This document shows, piece after piece, positions 1-11,900 of a stretch of 64,000 bases of DNA (its first letter is position 1; each line of letters starts with the position of its first letter). Below the pieces are notes generated by a model. That model saw only the letters and a program-made list of their open reading frames with translations. It did not search any database and was not told the origin of the DNA. The stretch is from contig CDMY01000204.1 in assembly GCA_001179505.1 (NCBI GenBank), forward strand, positions 1 through 64,000, written 5' to 3'. Source of the DNA: Vitrella brassicaformis. Its lineage: Eukaryota > Sar > Vitrellaceae. The position numbers were made by a program, and so were the translations under genes.

Positions 1-102
1 GTCCATTCTGTCTGACGTCCTGTCCGCCATGGCCTGTCTCATGGAACGGACAAAGACTCAACAGCCGTCCTGTCTCACAGATCAGTGGATCGTCGGTCTA
101 TG

Positions 103-127
103 AACCCTAGACCCTAAACCCTGGACC
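103..127. repeat. Telomere-like CCCTAAA tract upstream of the chromodomain gene
   Basis: Three imperfect copies of AACCCTA/CCCTAAA lie about 165 bp before the start codon at 290. The unit matches the plant/chromerid telomere repeat TTTAGGG. Similar tracts occur at 22135-22160 and 51250-51281. They may be telo-box promoter elements or interstitial telomere scars. The rest of 1-289 shows no coding signal. Confidence 0.6.
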
Positions 128-289
128 GACTTGCACTTCTGACAGTATATACATAGACAGAATAAAGCCCTGCCCCATCTCAGTCATCCATCAGTCAAGC
201 AGGCTTTTGCAGCCTATATGCAGGCGATGGACTGTGTGCATCTCTGTATGCAGCGGTTCGCACTTGGGCTTCTAGACTCTCTTAGCAGC

Positions 290-1362
290 ATGTCGCAGGT
301 TGAGAGCCAAGGTGAGGGCGAGAAGCATGAGATCGAGGCCATTCTCCAGTGCGTTAAGGAGGTACGCATACGCGTTCACTGATAGCACAGAAGAGGAGAA
401 TGAGTGCATTCCACACGACACCGTGGCATTGTTGGTGTGGTGTGGGTGATGTTTGCAGGACGGCGTGTACACGTTTGCGGTCAAGTGGTTCGGCTATCCT
501 GAGAAGGCCCGTGACACGGTGTCCTTCCAGTACTGGGAGCCTTACGTACGCACGCACGCGGCAACGACATAGATGGATGGGTGCCTGCTGCTTGTTGACC
601 TCTCTCGCCCGCCCCTCTCTGTATGTGTGACGTAGAAGAATGTCAAGGACCTCAAGGGCGATCTGGGCATCAAGCGCGAGGCGGGTCAACACACATACGC
701 GGCAGCAGTACTTGATGGATCTGCCTCACACTCGCGTGTTCCGGTGTCTGTGGCCGGTGTATCTTTGTATGTTTGCTTGTCGTTGGCTGGCCCTTTGTGC
801 AGTTTCTCATGAAGTCCATCGCATTTCTGTCATCCATCAGTCAAGCAGACCTACTACATATGTTGATCTACATATATGTCTACGTAGAGAACCAAAAAGG
901 GCCTCGTATACAGATACAGATAGGGAGTGAGCGACTAATCTCATTTACAGCACTTGCCAATCACATGCTTGTACTTGCTCACAAGAGCGTCCCGAATTGC
1001 ATCCAGCTTGCCGGACGGGGTGTGCCAGTAAAAGTCCTTTTGGCACGTTTTTTTGTTGCGCTGGTGCGCCATCTGAACGCGGTCCCTCGCCGAACCGTGC
1101 GAGCACCCTGTGTTCCTGAGAGGTGGCTCCTTGCGCTGTGTCTTGATCACCCGGAGTGCAGCCTTGATGGTCGTGAGCTGGACAAGAGGATTGATTTGTT
1201 GATTGCTTCTGTGCACTTGTTGTCCCCGTCCTTGTCTCTCAGACGCCCGGCCCACACAACATGAAGTACGTCTACGAGAAGATGCACCAGTACGCCATCG
1301 AGGACAGCAAGAAGGAGGCGGCAGACAAGGAGAAAGAGATCAAAGAGGAGGACAAGAACTAA
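290..1362 (+). CDS. Chromodomain protein, small
   Basis: A small nuclear reader protein is predicted. Exon 1 (290-361) encodes an acidic start ending HEIEAILQCVKE. Exon 2 (459-545) encodes DGVYTFAVKWFGYPEKAR and then FQYWEPY. Exon 3 starts at 636 with KNVKDLKGDLGIKREA and runs to a donor near 707. The last exon (1243-1362) encodes a Lys/Glu-rich tail ending KEIKEEDKN. The run VKWFGYP...YWEPY is the signature of the chromodomain fold, including the aromatic positions that cage methyl-lysine. Exons 1, 2 and the last one fit in phase. The exact end of exon 3 is uncertain because several GT sites are possible. The protein would be about 115-120 residues, roughly one chromodomain plus a charged tail, resembling HP1-type proteins without a visible chromoshadow domain. 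Confidence 0.75.
941..1255 (-). other. Antisense open frame inside the last intron of the chromodomain gene
   Basis: An open frame of about 100 codons runs antisense through the intron between exons 3 and 4 of the chromodomain gene. Its composition is protein-like (basic, balanced, not tetranucleotide-derived). It contains KDFYWHTPSGKLDAIRDAL followed by VSKYKHVIGK, which faintly resembles the SPxGKxFRS turn of methyl-CpG-binding (MBD/TAM) domains. No clear start codon or partner exons were found. It could be an independent exon, a decayed gene or chance. The MBD likeness is only a hint. Confidence 0.25.
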
Positions 1363-1736
1363 CCAGACGAGCTACGCACGCCACATAGCTCAACTACAGA
1401 CCAATGGGGGCGGGGAGGGAGGGATGGGTGTGTACATATATATGTGGTGGGTGGGTGCGGACGCGGGCTGAGGAAAGCAGGGAGGTCTCTGCATGTCAGT
1501 GATCTCCACCCTCCTTCATTTGCCTTCTGGTGTCTTCGTCTTCCTTGTCCCTTCCCTCTCCTCTCCGTGTGCGGGCGATTTTGGCCGTGTATGTCTGTCT
1601 GACTTCATGAGAGTGTTCGTTGCAATATCGCATGGACGTGCACACACACCAGGGAGAGGCTGCACAGTTGCGTCCATCTACGGTGGCGCACTTCCCATTC
1701 TGATACTGACTCACACAAGTTGAGCAAGGCGGCGAG

Positions 1737-1972
1737 AGACACAAAGAACAGACAGTGCACCAGAGGAGGACAGAGGCAAGGTGATGGATGTTTGTATATA
1801 CACAATTTAATTATACGGATCTTTGCTGGCTGCCCGCTCACCCCCACCCCTTCTCTCCTCTCTCCTATTCTCTTCTTGTCAATACGTACCACACCACACC
1901 ACACCACACCATGCCATGCCATGCCGTGCCACCACGATGCGTGTACGTGTGCACAACTGCATGTCACTGACT
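1737..1972 (+). repeat. Dispersed repeat, copy 1
   Basis: This stretch shares ordered blocks with 28350-28522. They are ACACAAAGAACAGACAGTGC, GAGGAGGACAGAGGC, AATTATACGGATCT, a block reading CTCCTATTCTCTTCTTGTCA then ATACG, a CACACC run, CACCATGCC, and TGCGTGTACGTGTGC. Spacers differ in length, as expected for two diverged copies of one element. It lies in the 1363-2138 intergenic stretch, about 170 bp before the next start codon. No coding sequence is apparent in that stretch. Confidence 0.7.
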
Positions 1973-2138
1973 GCATAGGTGCACAAACGCTAGTTATCCG
2001 ATGAGTGTTTGTGAGTGAGGCACACACAAACCCGCGCTGTGTGATAGGGCGATTCACCATCGTGAAACTCCTAATAGAGTCTATAGGCAGAAGCCGAGTG
2101 GAGCTCAGCTTACGGGGAGCTCGAGAGAAGAAGATACA

Positions 2139-4196
2139 ATGAGCACGACCAGTGCAGTGAATCCCACTCTGCTGACGCCGCTGAGCACTCGTGTCGGAGA
2201 CTCTGAGGATGAGACCTGCAGGAGACTCTGGGGGGACCACGGCAGGTACATTGTGCAGCTCATCACGGCGAGGCGAGAGGCCCACCTTAGTGATGCACCC
2301 GAGCTTGGGCTGATGGATGACGATGTCTACATTTCAAAACACCTGCTGCCGCTGCTCTCCCAGGGTGGGCGGGCATGTGCACAAGGCGCGTCGTATCTGC
2401 GCAGTGTCTCTCTGCATGTGCTTCTCTCTGCAGGCATGGAAGAGCTGACCCAGCTCATTGAGGAAATGATGAAAGACGTCAGTCAGTGATGTGTATCGAC
2501 GCACTGATGTGTCGTGTGTATTGGGTCGGTGTGCAGGAGCAGAGCCTTCGCACCGACCCCGGCGTGGCGCAGCGGTTCAATCCTCTCATCTGGCTGTCTC
2601 AGTATCTGATGCGCAACCACCCAGGTCGAGAAACACTGTGACTGATATTGACACAGAAATCAACTGAGTGTAATTCCAACCACCCAGCCTACCTCGACCT
2701 GGAAGCGCTCGACGACGTACAGGGCGCCCGCCCACTCATGGCCACGCGCACAGCGGCAAGAAAAAGATTCTCTAAGTCGTTTGCTGAATGCACCGAGGCA
2801 GAGGTACTGCTGGATGGGCGAAGGAAGGGAAAAGCTGGCCACAAGAGAAAGCATAAGTACATCGTGCCTCTGTGTCTCATGGTCTGGATGGGGTGCAGAA
2901 GGGCCGTCGAGAGCTTCTGCGTCGCCGGCCGCTGTTTGAGAAGGCCTTTATCGAGGAAACCAGTCGGGCCTGTGCGGCAGACTTCCACAGGGACATCGCA
3001 CTTCCCATTATTGCTAAGATTGACCGAGACTGCCGCCTGCAAGGCGCGCTGAGGGACAACCTTCATGTCGACATGATTCAAGCGCCGGAAGCAGCACCAG
3101 CAGATGTCAGCTTCGGCGCTTTCTGGGAGGTTTTTGGGCAAACGATCGAGAAATATGGTGACGGTTGGGGCGGCCAATGACCACGGAAGTCTCTCTCTCG
3201 TATGTACCCATACTCTGCGTCTGTGTGCTCTTGGTTAGATTTGATCCGTGCAGCGGATTTCGAGAGCGGGTCAGTGATTCTGGAGGTGAGTGGAGGTGAG
3301 AGCTGGTCATAGGCAGCAGCGCAGTGTGTGTCTCTGTGTTTGTCGTTTTTGTTTGCCTGTGCCAGGAGGAAGCCAGGGAGAGAAAGAGGTAAATAGCACC
3401 CACAACGCACAACAGAGACATGCGTTTCTGGGTTCGCACCTCACGTCTGCAAGGGCCGAGGAGGAAGGAAGACGCCGCGAGGCGGTATACCCTCACAGAT
3501 ACACGAAACACTCACAAACGGCAATCGACCCTGATAGATGGTCCATCCATGGGTGAGTGTAGGAGGCAGCCCGTCTGCAAGAGGAGAAGCAGAAGCGTCA
3601 AGATGACTTTTTGCTCTTCAATTCTTGGATGGAGGAGAATGCGGCTCTCCAGATGATACTCAAAGGCCAGCAAAGCCTCGTGGGCGTCGAAGAAACCGAG
3701 GAGTGGGGTGACTTGACTGGCTGACACTGAGACACACGCCAACCATACACAGGGAACAGTATGCCCATGTGCGTTGATTGAATGCGGTTGTCAGTGGCGG
3801 GATGGAGCTGATGGGTGACCACGTCGTGGTACGCGCCAGCTGAGAGTCAGTCACCTACAGACACACCAAAGACAGGTGGGTATCGCTGGCATGTCCACAC
3901 AGGTATTGCGGCAGCTGCTGACTCTTTGGGGCTTCCCGCCCGCATCCCCTGACACCACGGGACAGCTGTCAGAGGTCGGGAGCGCACTCACCCACTCAAA
4001 GTGCGGTTATCTCCTTGTCTGTCTGTCTGTCTGTCTATCTGTCTGGCGGTCGGTCGGTCGGCAGCTTGATCCTTGGTGTGAGGTGGACGTGGCGGCAGTG
4101 ATGGACTTCCAGGCGGCGATGGGGATGCCGGTGGACGGGGCCGTCTCTCAGGTGGTGCTCCAGACGCTCACTGACCAAAGTCCGTTAGTGACGTGA
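2139..4196 (+). CDS. Dpy-30-motif protein with C-terminal peptidoglycan-binding-like fold
   Basis: The N-terminal exon carries DDDVYISKHLLPLLSQG, spliced to MEELTQLIEEMMKD and then to FNPLIWLSQYLMRNHPAYL. This is the Dpy-30/RIIa docking-type helix pair seen in ciliary and axonemal proteins (xYLxxxLLPxLxxGL...PIxWLAxYLxxNNP). Middle exons encode a basic helical region (MATRTAARKRF), a segment LRRRPLFEKAFIEETSRAC and a Glu/Arg-rich coiled stretch. The last exons give VLRQLLTLWGFPP and VMDFQAAMGMPVDGAVSQ, matching the peptidoglycan-binding-like fold (VxxFQxxxGLPVDGxVxxxTxxxL). Start is the first ATG; the stop is at 4194-4196. Some middle exon borders near 3180-3700 are uncertain. The family suggests a flagellar docking role; no enzyme site is seen. 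Confidence 0.65.
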
Positions 4197-5665
4197 AGCG
4201 ACTTGATTCCACGTGATGTCGTCACATCATCTCGATCTGTGGGTGTGTCAGGTTCGTTTCAGCGCGAGAGGCTGGATGTGCTCACCCTCGACTCATGAAA
4301 ATGATGGATGATTCGTCGTAGTCTCGCTTATGGCTTGACACTGCAAGAGAGGGAGGACCCAGGCATTGTCTCTTTGTGTGTCGCATCACATGCCATCAAC
4401 CGTCACTGCCCACTCAGACACCTGACGCCCGCGCTGCCCGTTCGCCCACCCCCTCTTCGTTTAGCCAAATAACTAACTACTCACGGATGACCGACTGACT
4501 GCTCACTCATGCGCACGCCTCTCCGCCTGTCTGCCAATCAACCTCACCTTCCTGCAAGCCGAGAGACACAGAGAGAGAGGGAGAAAGAGAGAGTCGGCAT
4601 AGACCATAGCACCACCAGTAGCGTACACGCACCAGCCAAGAGTCGTCCATCCATCCATCCGTCCATCCATCCCTTGCGCGGCAACAATACGTCACACCCC
4701 TCCAGACCACAAGGCATTACAGCACCACAAAGGGACGGCACGGCAGGAACGACAGAGAGGGGGGGAAGAAAGGGAGAGGAGAGAGAGAGGGAGGGGTGGT
4801 GCCGAGAAAAGACCGCATCGCGAACACCATCAGCCAGGTGGTGGCAGACATGTGGGTATGTCTCTCTCGGTGTCATGAGGGTGGTGTGTGTCTATCTACT
4901 GGACCAGCGCATTGCGCCGCCAGCCATAAAACGCAGCAGCAACACCAAGCACCCATACACTCCTTCGCCATGACGCCTTTTCCCCCGTGTCTGTCTTTCT
5001 GTCTCTGAAGCTATTGTACACGGCCAGGAGCACAAATCTCCCCTTTGTCTTCTGTTTGTATGTTTCTCAATGAGGCGACTAATGACTTGCGAAGGTGAGG
5101 TTCGAAGGGCCGAGCCATTATACACACATACAGTCGCCCGCCAAAAATCGCAACCATGACACATAAACACATCGACCATTATACACACATACAGTCGCCC
5201 GCCGTACGCCACGAAAATCCGTACGTGTGCATCTAGATATACAGACAGCCCGACAGACGGACGGACAGCCCGACAGACAGGCATCGATCCGTGCATGCGT
5301 GGCTCGTACGCATCACCCACCCCCGCTCTATCGACCATCAGATAGACAGAGCAAAAGCAAATGAGTGAGTGCCTGGACGCCTGGCTGTGTCTGTGCGTCC
5401 CCTCCGGACGCCTGGCTGTGTCTGTGCGTCCCCTCCCCCCTCTCTGTGTGTGCCTTCGTCGGACTCAACGAATGGAAAAAGAGCATACCCACACAATCAA
5501 TCAATCAATCAGACAGACAGACAGACAGAGAGACAGAGAGACAGACAGAGAGTCAGACGGTCGGCCGACAACCGACCAAACAATACTCATACACAAGTAG
5601 ATGGGTGCATGCGAGTGCATGCTTTGGTATGGGTATGGGTATGGGTACGGGCGTATTTCCGTGTG
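4197..5665. other. Gene-poor stretch with low-complexity and short tandem repeats
   Basis: No confident gene was found. Runs of GAGA, CCAT, CAAT and ACAG dominate. A 28-bp unit beginning CCATTATACACACATACAGT occurs at about 5115 and again at about 5177. A 31-bp unit (GGACGCCTGGCTGTGTCTGT plus 11 bp) is directly repeated in tandem at about 5375-5436. A short reading frame near 4799-4855 ending ISQVVADMW before a GTATGT donor looks exon-like but has no partner. Confidence 0.5.
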
Positions 5666-8502
5666 TCAGGTGTGGTGGTGCGCGTGTGTGACGTACAGGA
5701 CAATCGCCATGCACACGAAGCCCGCACCCAACGTCACGATCGGCAGCCAGCCACCGAACCTACACAAAGCAACCAGTTAGGTACCTACATCAAGGAACAT
5801 GTCTTCACCACGACTGACCTTCTGGTAGGACGCCCCTGGCCCTGTGCGGTGTTGTTCTGCTGTGCGCCCGCAGTTACAGCCGGCACAGAGGACCGGCCGA
5901 TCAACCACGTCAACGGCACCACTGCGCACAGACAGACAGACAGACGGAGATATACACAACATGACCGCGGATGGTTGTTGGATGGCTGGATGGCAGGTCT
6001 GTCTGTGCAGCTGGGTTGTGTAGCTCACTCACGGCATGTTCTGATGAGTGTGCCGAAGCAGGCAGCGGCGGCGCGGCCACACGCCTGTCCCCATCGCCTG
6101 GCCATGCGCATCATGCGTCTGCGTGCGTCGAATCTGTGTCGGTGTGCGCCGCGGCGCCGGTTGGCCGCGTTGGATGGGTGGTCGGCCGTCCACTCGTCCC
6201 CCTCGGTGAACTCGTCGTTCTGAAGCAACACACGGATGTGCGACAGACGGCTGTTGGTGGTGCCCTCCTGGGAAGTTGTGGCAGTGGCGTTGAGCGGGTG
6301 GCCATCGTCCTCGTCCATCTGAATGGACACATATGCGATGATCTGTGATCTGTGGTGTGGGTCCATCTCTCTCTCTCTCTCCGTGAGAAGTGTATGTGCG
6401 TGCGTACGTTGTGGAGTTGCGAGTCATGGGTGTCGATTTGCTTGGGCGTGGGGGACATTTCGGGCACCACCGACGAGAAACATATGCCGTACCGACCAAC
6501 CTGACGCAACCCACGTACATCTATGCATTCATTGATCACACATGCTCCCTGCCTGCCTGCCTGACCTGGTTCCGATTGCGCTTGGTGGGCTCCATGTCGC
6601 TCAGGAACTTCCACCTGACACGAATGGCGAGATGAATGATGGGTGGAATGGACTTGCTTCACCGGTGCGCTTACTCACCCGAGTCTGGAGTCACACTTGG
6701 CGCAGTGGACGTCCACCACAGACATGCGGCCCTGCGCCAAACGCTGCTCACTGAATCAACATCCACATACCACATCACACATACATACATAGATAGATAC
6801 ATGGAACTGGGTCGTCGATGATGGTGGGCTGGCTGGTTGCCCCCTCACTGTGACGGACCGTTCATTCTTGAACACGACGGCGTGGTCGATCATCTTGTTG
6901 ACCATGTAGGCCCACTCCAGCCCGCTGCCGGCGTTCCAGCAGTGACGGCGCGACACTATCTGATCCTGCACAAGCACAAGCACAAGCACAAACACAAACA
7001 CAATTCCACGTGCGTGCACGGCGCCAGCCGACCATCGGTCTCTCTGCTGTCCTGCCTCCCCCCTACCTTGGCGAACAGAGCGTTGTTGCAGGGCGTGATC
7101 GACGATGTGCGGTGCTGCTGCTGGTGTTGAAGCTGCGGTCTGACGCCCAGGAGTCCGTCTTTGCCTCTGCGTCTGACGCCGGAGCAGAGCATTGCCTTGA
7201 GAGCCGCACGCGGGACCCCACCGGTGTCGTCGACCACTGGCGTGTCGTCGATCTTAAGCAGACGCAGGAAACGGTCCACCAGAAACACTCCGCCGCAAAA
7301 CACGGCGGGCGGCGAGAAAACACCACCGCTGGCAACAACGACATTCACACAGACAGACTCATGGATGTGTGCATCATGGGCTTTCTGGCGTCTGTCTGTC
7401 TGTTTGTCTGACTGACCTTTTTCGTTCTTCATTGATGCCTGTGTCGGTCAGGTGCCGGCCCTGCTCGATGTCCTTGCAGTGCCCCCCATCAGCACCAGGA
7501 GCAGCACCGGAGCCGGCACTGTTGCTGTCGTGAGTCCGCTCCAGCTCGGCGGGTTGTGTGGCGGCTGTGTTGTTGTCATTGGGGACGACCACCTTGATGA
7601 CGTGCTCGCCCAGGTAGTGGCCGCATGTGGTGCAGTAGAGGGAACGGCACTCCAGACGATTCACGTCAACCTGCTCATCGTGATACACAATCCTGCAAAT
7701 ACCGACAGGGACAGTGGGGTGGTTTGGACTCCCTCCCTCCCTCTCCCTCCCTGCCTTACCGGAGCACCTGTGGGCGGGTGCGGTCGAGGAGGTTGAGCGT
7801 GAAGGGCTCGTCCTCTCGGAGGTTCTCCACGGTGCCATCACCCTTCTTGTCGACCACAATCACGCTACTGTTGCTGCAAGTGCTGCTCATGACGTCCTGC
7901 TCGCCGTTGCTGGTGCTTGTGCTTGTGGTGGTGCTTGTGGTGGTGCTTGTGGTTGCGCTGAGGTCGACGTCGAATAGTGGGGAGTCAGTCGAGCTGGCCT
8001 GTGTGCTGATGGACGATATCAGCCGCAGACGGTTGGTCAGCTTCTGCTTGGGCGACGCCAGTCCGGCCGGACGGGGCAGCACCAAATGCGCCTCCCCGAC
8101 GTCATGCAGCAAAATGTGGCTCGACCTGCACAGGTGCATCAACCCATCCATGCCTGCATCCCTCCATCCATCCATCCACCCGTACTTGTCTTTCTGTGCG
8201 TAGTGGCAGATGGGCGCCGAGCAGCTCTTGCAGCACAGGACGCGCCAGAAGAAGGACCGACAGTTGTCATAGGCGGACACCTGGCAGGCGCACACACAAC
8301 GCGTCCCAACCATGCAGACCACTCATAACCACATGAGACGGGGCATGTGTGTGCGCATGTCCACCTGTGTTCCTGTGTGCCGTGGGTATGTGTGTGCGTG
8401 CGGGATGGGTGGTCAGGTCACCTGTGTGAGCGAGAACTTGTATGCGTCAGCGAGGGGCAGCGACGACCCGAGGAGGAAGCAGAGGTCGTCGGGCAGATTC
8501 AT
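5666..8502 (-). CDS. Yippee/Mis18-like zinc protein with C-terminal transmembrane anchor
   Basis: Start is the ATG at 8500-8502 (MNLPDDLCFLLGSSLPLADA). Exon 2 gives FFWRVLCCKSCSAPICHYA. A later exon gives LECRSLYCTTCGHYLGEHV, so this part has two CxxC knuckles separated by a Ser/Thr-rich insert (about 7760-8050). Further downstream come PCNNALFAKDQIVSRRHCWN and GLEWAYMVNKMIDH, then MSVVDVHCAKCDSRLGWKFL and NQVGRYGICFSSVV. This strongly resembles the Yippee domain, in which CxxC...GWK and the final GRY/FI strand are typical. The C-terminus encodes FGGWLPIVTLGAGFVCMA plus IVLYV, a single hydrophobic helix followed by HAHHHT and the stop. The family binds zinc and acts in the nucleus or in ubiquitin-ligase complexes; a tail anchor is unusual. 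All splices named here are in phase. Confidence 0.65.
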
Positions 8503-8932
8503 GGCGGCGATGTAGGTGAGTCACGGGGCGATGAATCAAGCAATCAACTGCCTCATTGCTTTCAAAAACGGGAATGAGATCTCCAGCCCTTGGCTTAGCT
8601 CGCACATCCCTTGGGTCTGTGGGTCGGCCGCGGTATCACGAGGGTCCGAGAAACCATAGATCTGCACTGCGTTCTCTCTTTCATGTGGTGTAGCGACATG
8701 CAGGAAGCCCTTTGGTGTTGTCAAGGCCAGAAAGCGACATCACCGTTAGTTACCATCCATTACATATACTTTGCAGCATCGATCGCATCAACATCATCAT
8801 CCATCATCCAGTGAGTGATCCAGTGAACCTACCGAACAACGCATGCACCGACCCACCCATCCATCCATCCATCCGTCCCCGTGGACCCACTCTCCCTTTA
8901 AAGCGACACCTGGCTCCATCCCTCCATGACAG

Positions 8933-11900
8933 TTAACTCATACATGCTGCTTGCTGCCCAACCACACCTCCGCCACCCTCAGCGGCATCCCCGCCACGCG
9001 GCTGCCCCGTGTCGTTGTCGTTGTCGTCGGCACAGGTGGCGTCCCTCATCTCCTGGTCGGGCGAGGGGGCACCCTGCGTGTCCATCGCGGTGTCTCCATT
9101 CATCGCACTGGCTGCCGCTGTGGCCGCTGCCAGGGGCTGCATCAGCTGCTGGGGCACCTCCACCTCACCCTCCTCTGGCTCCTCGTTGACATGGATGTCG
9201 ATGACGGCCATGTAGGCCCCCAGCTCTTCGGACCGCAGCACCACACACGCCAGACGACGGCCCTCGTTGGACCAACGCCTGAGAAACCACACACACAGAC
9301 AGACAGACAGACAGACAGAGTAGCCACGTGTTGAGTGCGCAAGGTCTGTCTGTCTGTCTGTCTGTCTGTGTGGTCGGCGTACATCATTTTGACTTCCTTG
9401 CCATCCACTTCGCTCCACGACAGCACTCGCCAATCCTGATGCATATATGACGCACGGACGAGACAGCCAGGTGTGGATGGATGGGTGGATGGGCGGATGG
9501 GCGAGGGTCCTACCGTGCAGGATACGACGGCAATGTGGGCTCCCGATGCGACGGCAGCCACACGGCCGTCGTGCGATACGGCCAATACATGCGGACCACT
9601 GATGGATGGATGGCAGGGACGGAGTCGATACGTCGTACAGAGTTGAGTGAGTGATAGATCTGGCCGTGTGTGCGGCTGGCTGCGTACGTATCGAGTTGGT
9701 GTATCTTGGTGGCTTCCTTCTTCAGTGGGTCGATCTCCCACACGCTGATCCCCACGTCCAGGTGGCTCCTGCACCCACCCAGTCCAATCAGCCATCCAAT
9801 CAACCAAACATCTGTCTGTGGTATGTATGCCTCTGTGTGTGTGAGGGTCACTGACGTGACAAGTCGTGGCGTTGCGTTGCCGTCCTTCTGAGTCACCCAC
9901 TGCACCACTGGGACGCCCACGTCCGCCGCGGGCAGCTGCACCACCAGGTCCAGCTCTAGATCACCCTTGACGCGCCACACCTGCACACACAACGCACATC
10001 CATCCATCCATCCACGCCTGTTTCCTCACAGAAGTGTTTGTGGTGAGCAGGTGTCTGTCTTGTCTGTGTGTGTGTCTGTCTCAGCTACCTTGACGGGTGC
10101 GTGGTTGAGAGACATGGATGTTGAGTGTGTGACGAAGTACCTCTCGCCCCCCTGGCTCAGCCACTTGCCGTCCATGTCCTCCAAACACGACAGCTGAATG
10201 AAGGAACGAACCCAACCACAGACACACAAGCAGAGCCACACAAAGACACAGACACAGAGACAAAAGCTGTGGCGGTGCGATGCGTGTCTGTGCCTGGGCT
10301 GCGCACCTCCATTGGCACGTCGTAGGTGTGGTTGGCCTTGATGCGGACGGGCCTGCCGCCGTCCATCGACACCAGGAACACCGTCCCCGCTAAACGACAC
10401 ACAACACAGTGGTCAGAATGGATGGATGGATGGATGGATGGCGGGGAGGGAGAGTAGCGATGTGACGTGGCTTACTGTCGGGGATGAGGGCCAGGAGTTG
10501 GTCAGTGGCCCAGCAGGCGCGCCACACGTCACAGCACAGCTCCTCACTGTTCTGCGAATCGTCCACTATCTGTGCAACCTCGTTCTCGTCCACCAGACCT
10601 GCCAAACATCCACACAGAGACAGAGAGACAGAGAGAAAGACACCTCAGCGCCGTTCGTTCGTTCTTTTAGCCGGGCAAGCAGTCAGTGAGTACATTGGAA
10701 GCTCTGCCTCTGCTGTCCGTCTTTGACGTTCCAGACGACATTGTTCTCGCCCGTCATGATAAGGTACCGCCCAGAGGGCGACACCTTGGCGTCCCCAAAC
10801 ACACCTGACGCTGGCGTCTTCAGCCGATGCACGCACGCACCTGATACAGACAGACAGACAGACGTGTCCACGCACAGGATGATTTTGGCCTTCCCTGTCT
10901 GTCTGTCTGTCTGTTTGTCTGTTCAATGACCAGTGCGTGTTTTCATCGCACCGTGCAGGCCGTATGTGACGGCGCCATCGTCATGGAACACTATCAGGGA
11001 CGAAAGGTCATCCTGACGACAGACAGACAGACAGACACGCACGCATACACCGCGACCGACCAGCCGACCGTACGCAGGCCCCCCTGCTTACAGAGAACAG
11101 GAATGGCGTCGCGTCGCCGAGCAGCTTCAGATTGGTGTGGTCCTCATCCAGCAACTCGACACCTGCACACACACACACAGGCGCGTGACAACCGAACCGA
11201 CTCCATCCTTTTCCTCCCTCCCTCTCTGCCTCTCTTCCTCTCTCCCTCCCTCCCTCCCTCCCTCCCTCCGTCCCTCCGTCCGTCCGTTGCTCACTGCGGG
11301 TGCACTGCGACGCTGGGATGGCCCCCTGGCCACTTCCAGGAGGCAGCTGGTGAAACTCCACTCGACGGGCACCATTCCTGCATCCCCCGGCACGACGCAT
11401 CAGGGCGTAATGTCCAGGTGTCGTTTTGTTTGTTTCTTTCTTCATGTGTTACTCGTCAGTATCGGTCCTGACTTTGCCCCCGTTCCACATGACAGCGAGC
11501 GTGCTCCGATCCCCCCAGACGAACTCAGCCTGACCCAACCCAGCAAAACCCACCACACACAACATTCACTCACACTCAGGTACACCGTTGTCCGTTGTCT
11601 CACCTCCCTCCCTGCCTCCCTCCCTCACCGTGTCGGGCGTGTTGCCGGCAGCAGGAGTGACAGCGACGCTGACGCCCATGGCTTTGGCGCCCCTGGTCTG
11701 TGTGAGGATAATGTGCTCCAGACCCGACATGGTGGCCCTGGGAGGCACACCGGGGAGGTGCTGGGACACCATGAGCACCGACGGTGGAGCGGGGGCCAAG
11801 GTCGGGGTGGGTGTGGCACTGGGGGTGCCAGTGGGCTGGATGGGGGCCATGGGGGCGGGGGGCTGGTGGACCGCCGTCGGCAGAACCGGTGGTCTCACCA

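Noticed and set aside
1605-2285. Long minus-strand open frame
   Set aside because: It runs through GTGT and CACC repeats, lies antisense to a supported gene start and shows no domain pattern.
4010-4060. CRISPR-like regular short repeats
   Set aside because: These are simple tetranucleotide runs (CTGT) without spacers; the genome is eukaryotic.
5369-6223. Plus-strand open frame of about 284 codons
   Set aside because: Built on ACAG and CTGT repeats and antisense to the Yippee-like gene, whose exons and splice sites are coherent.
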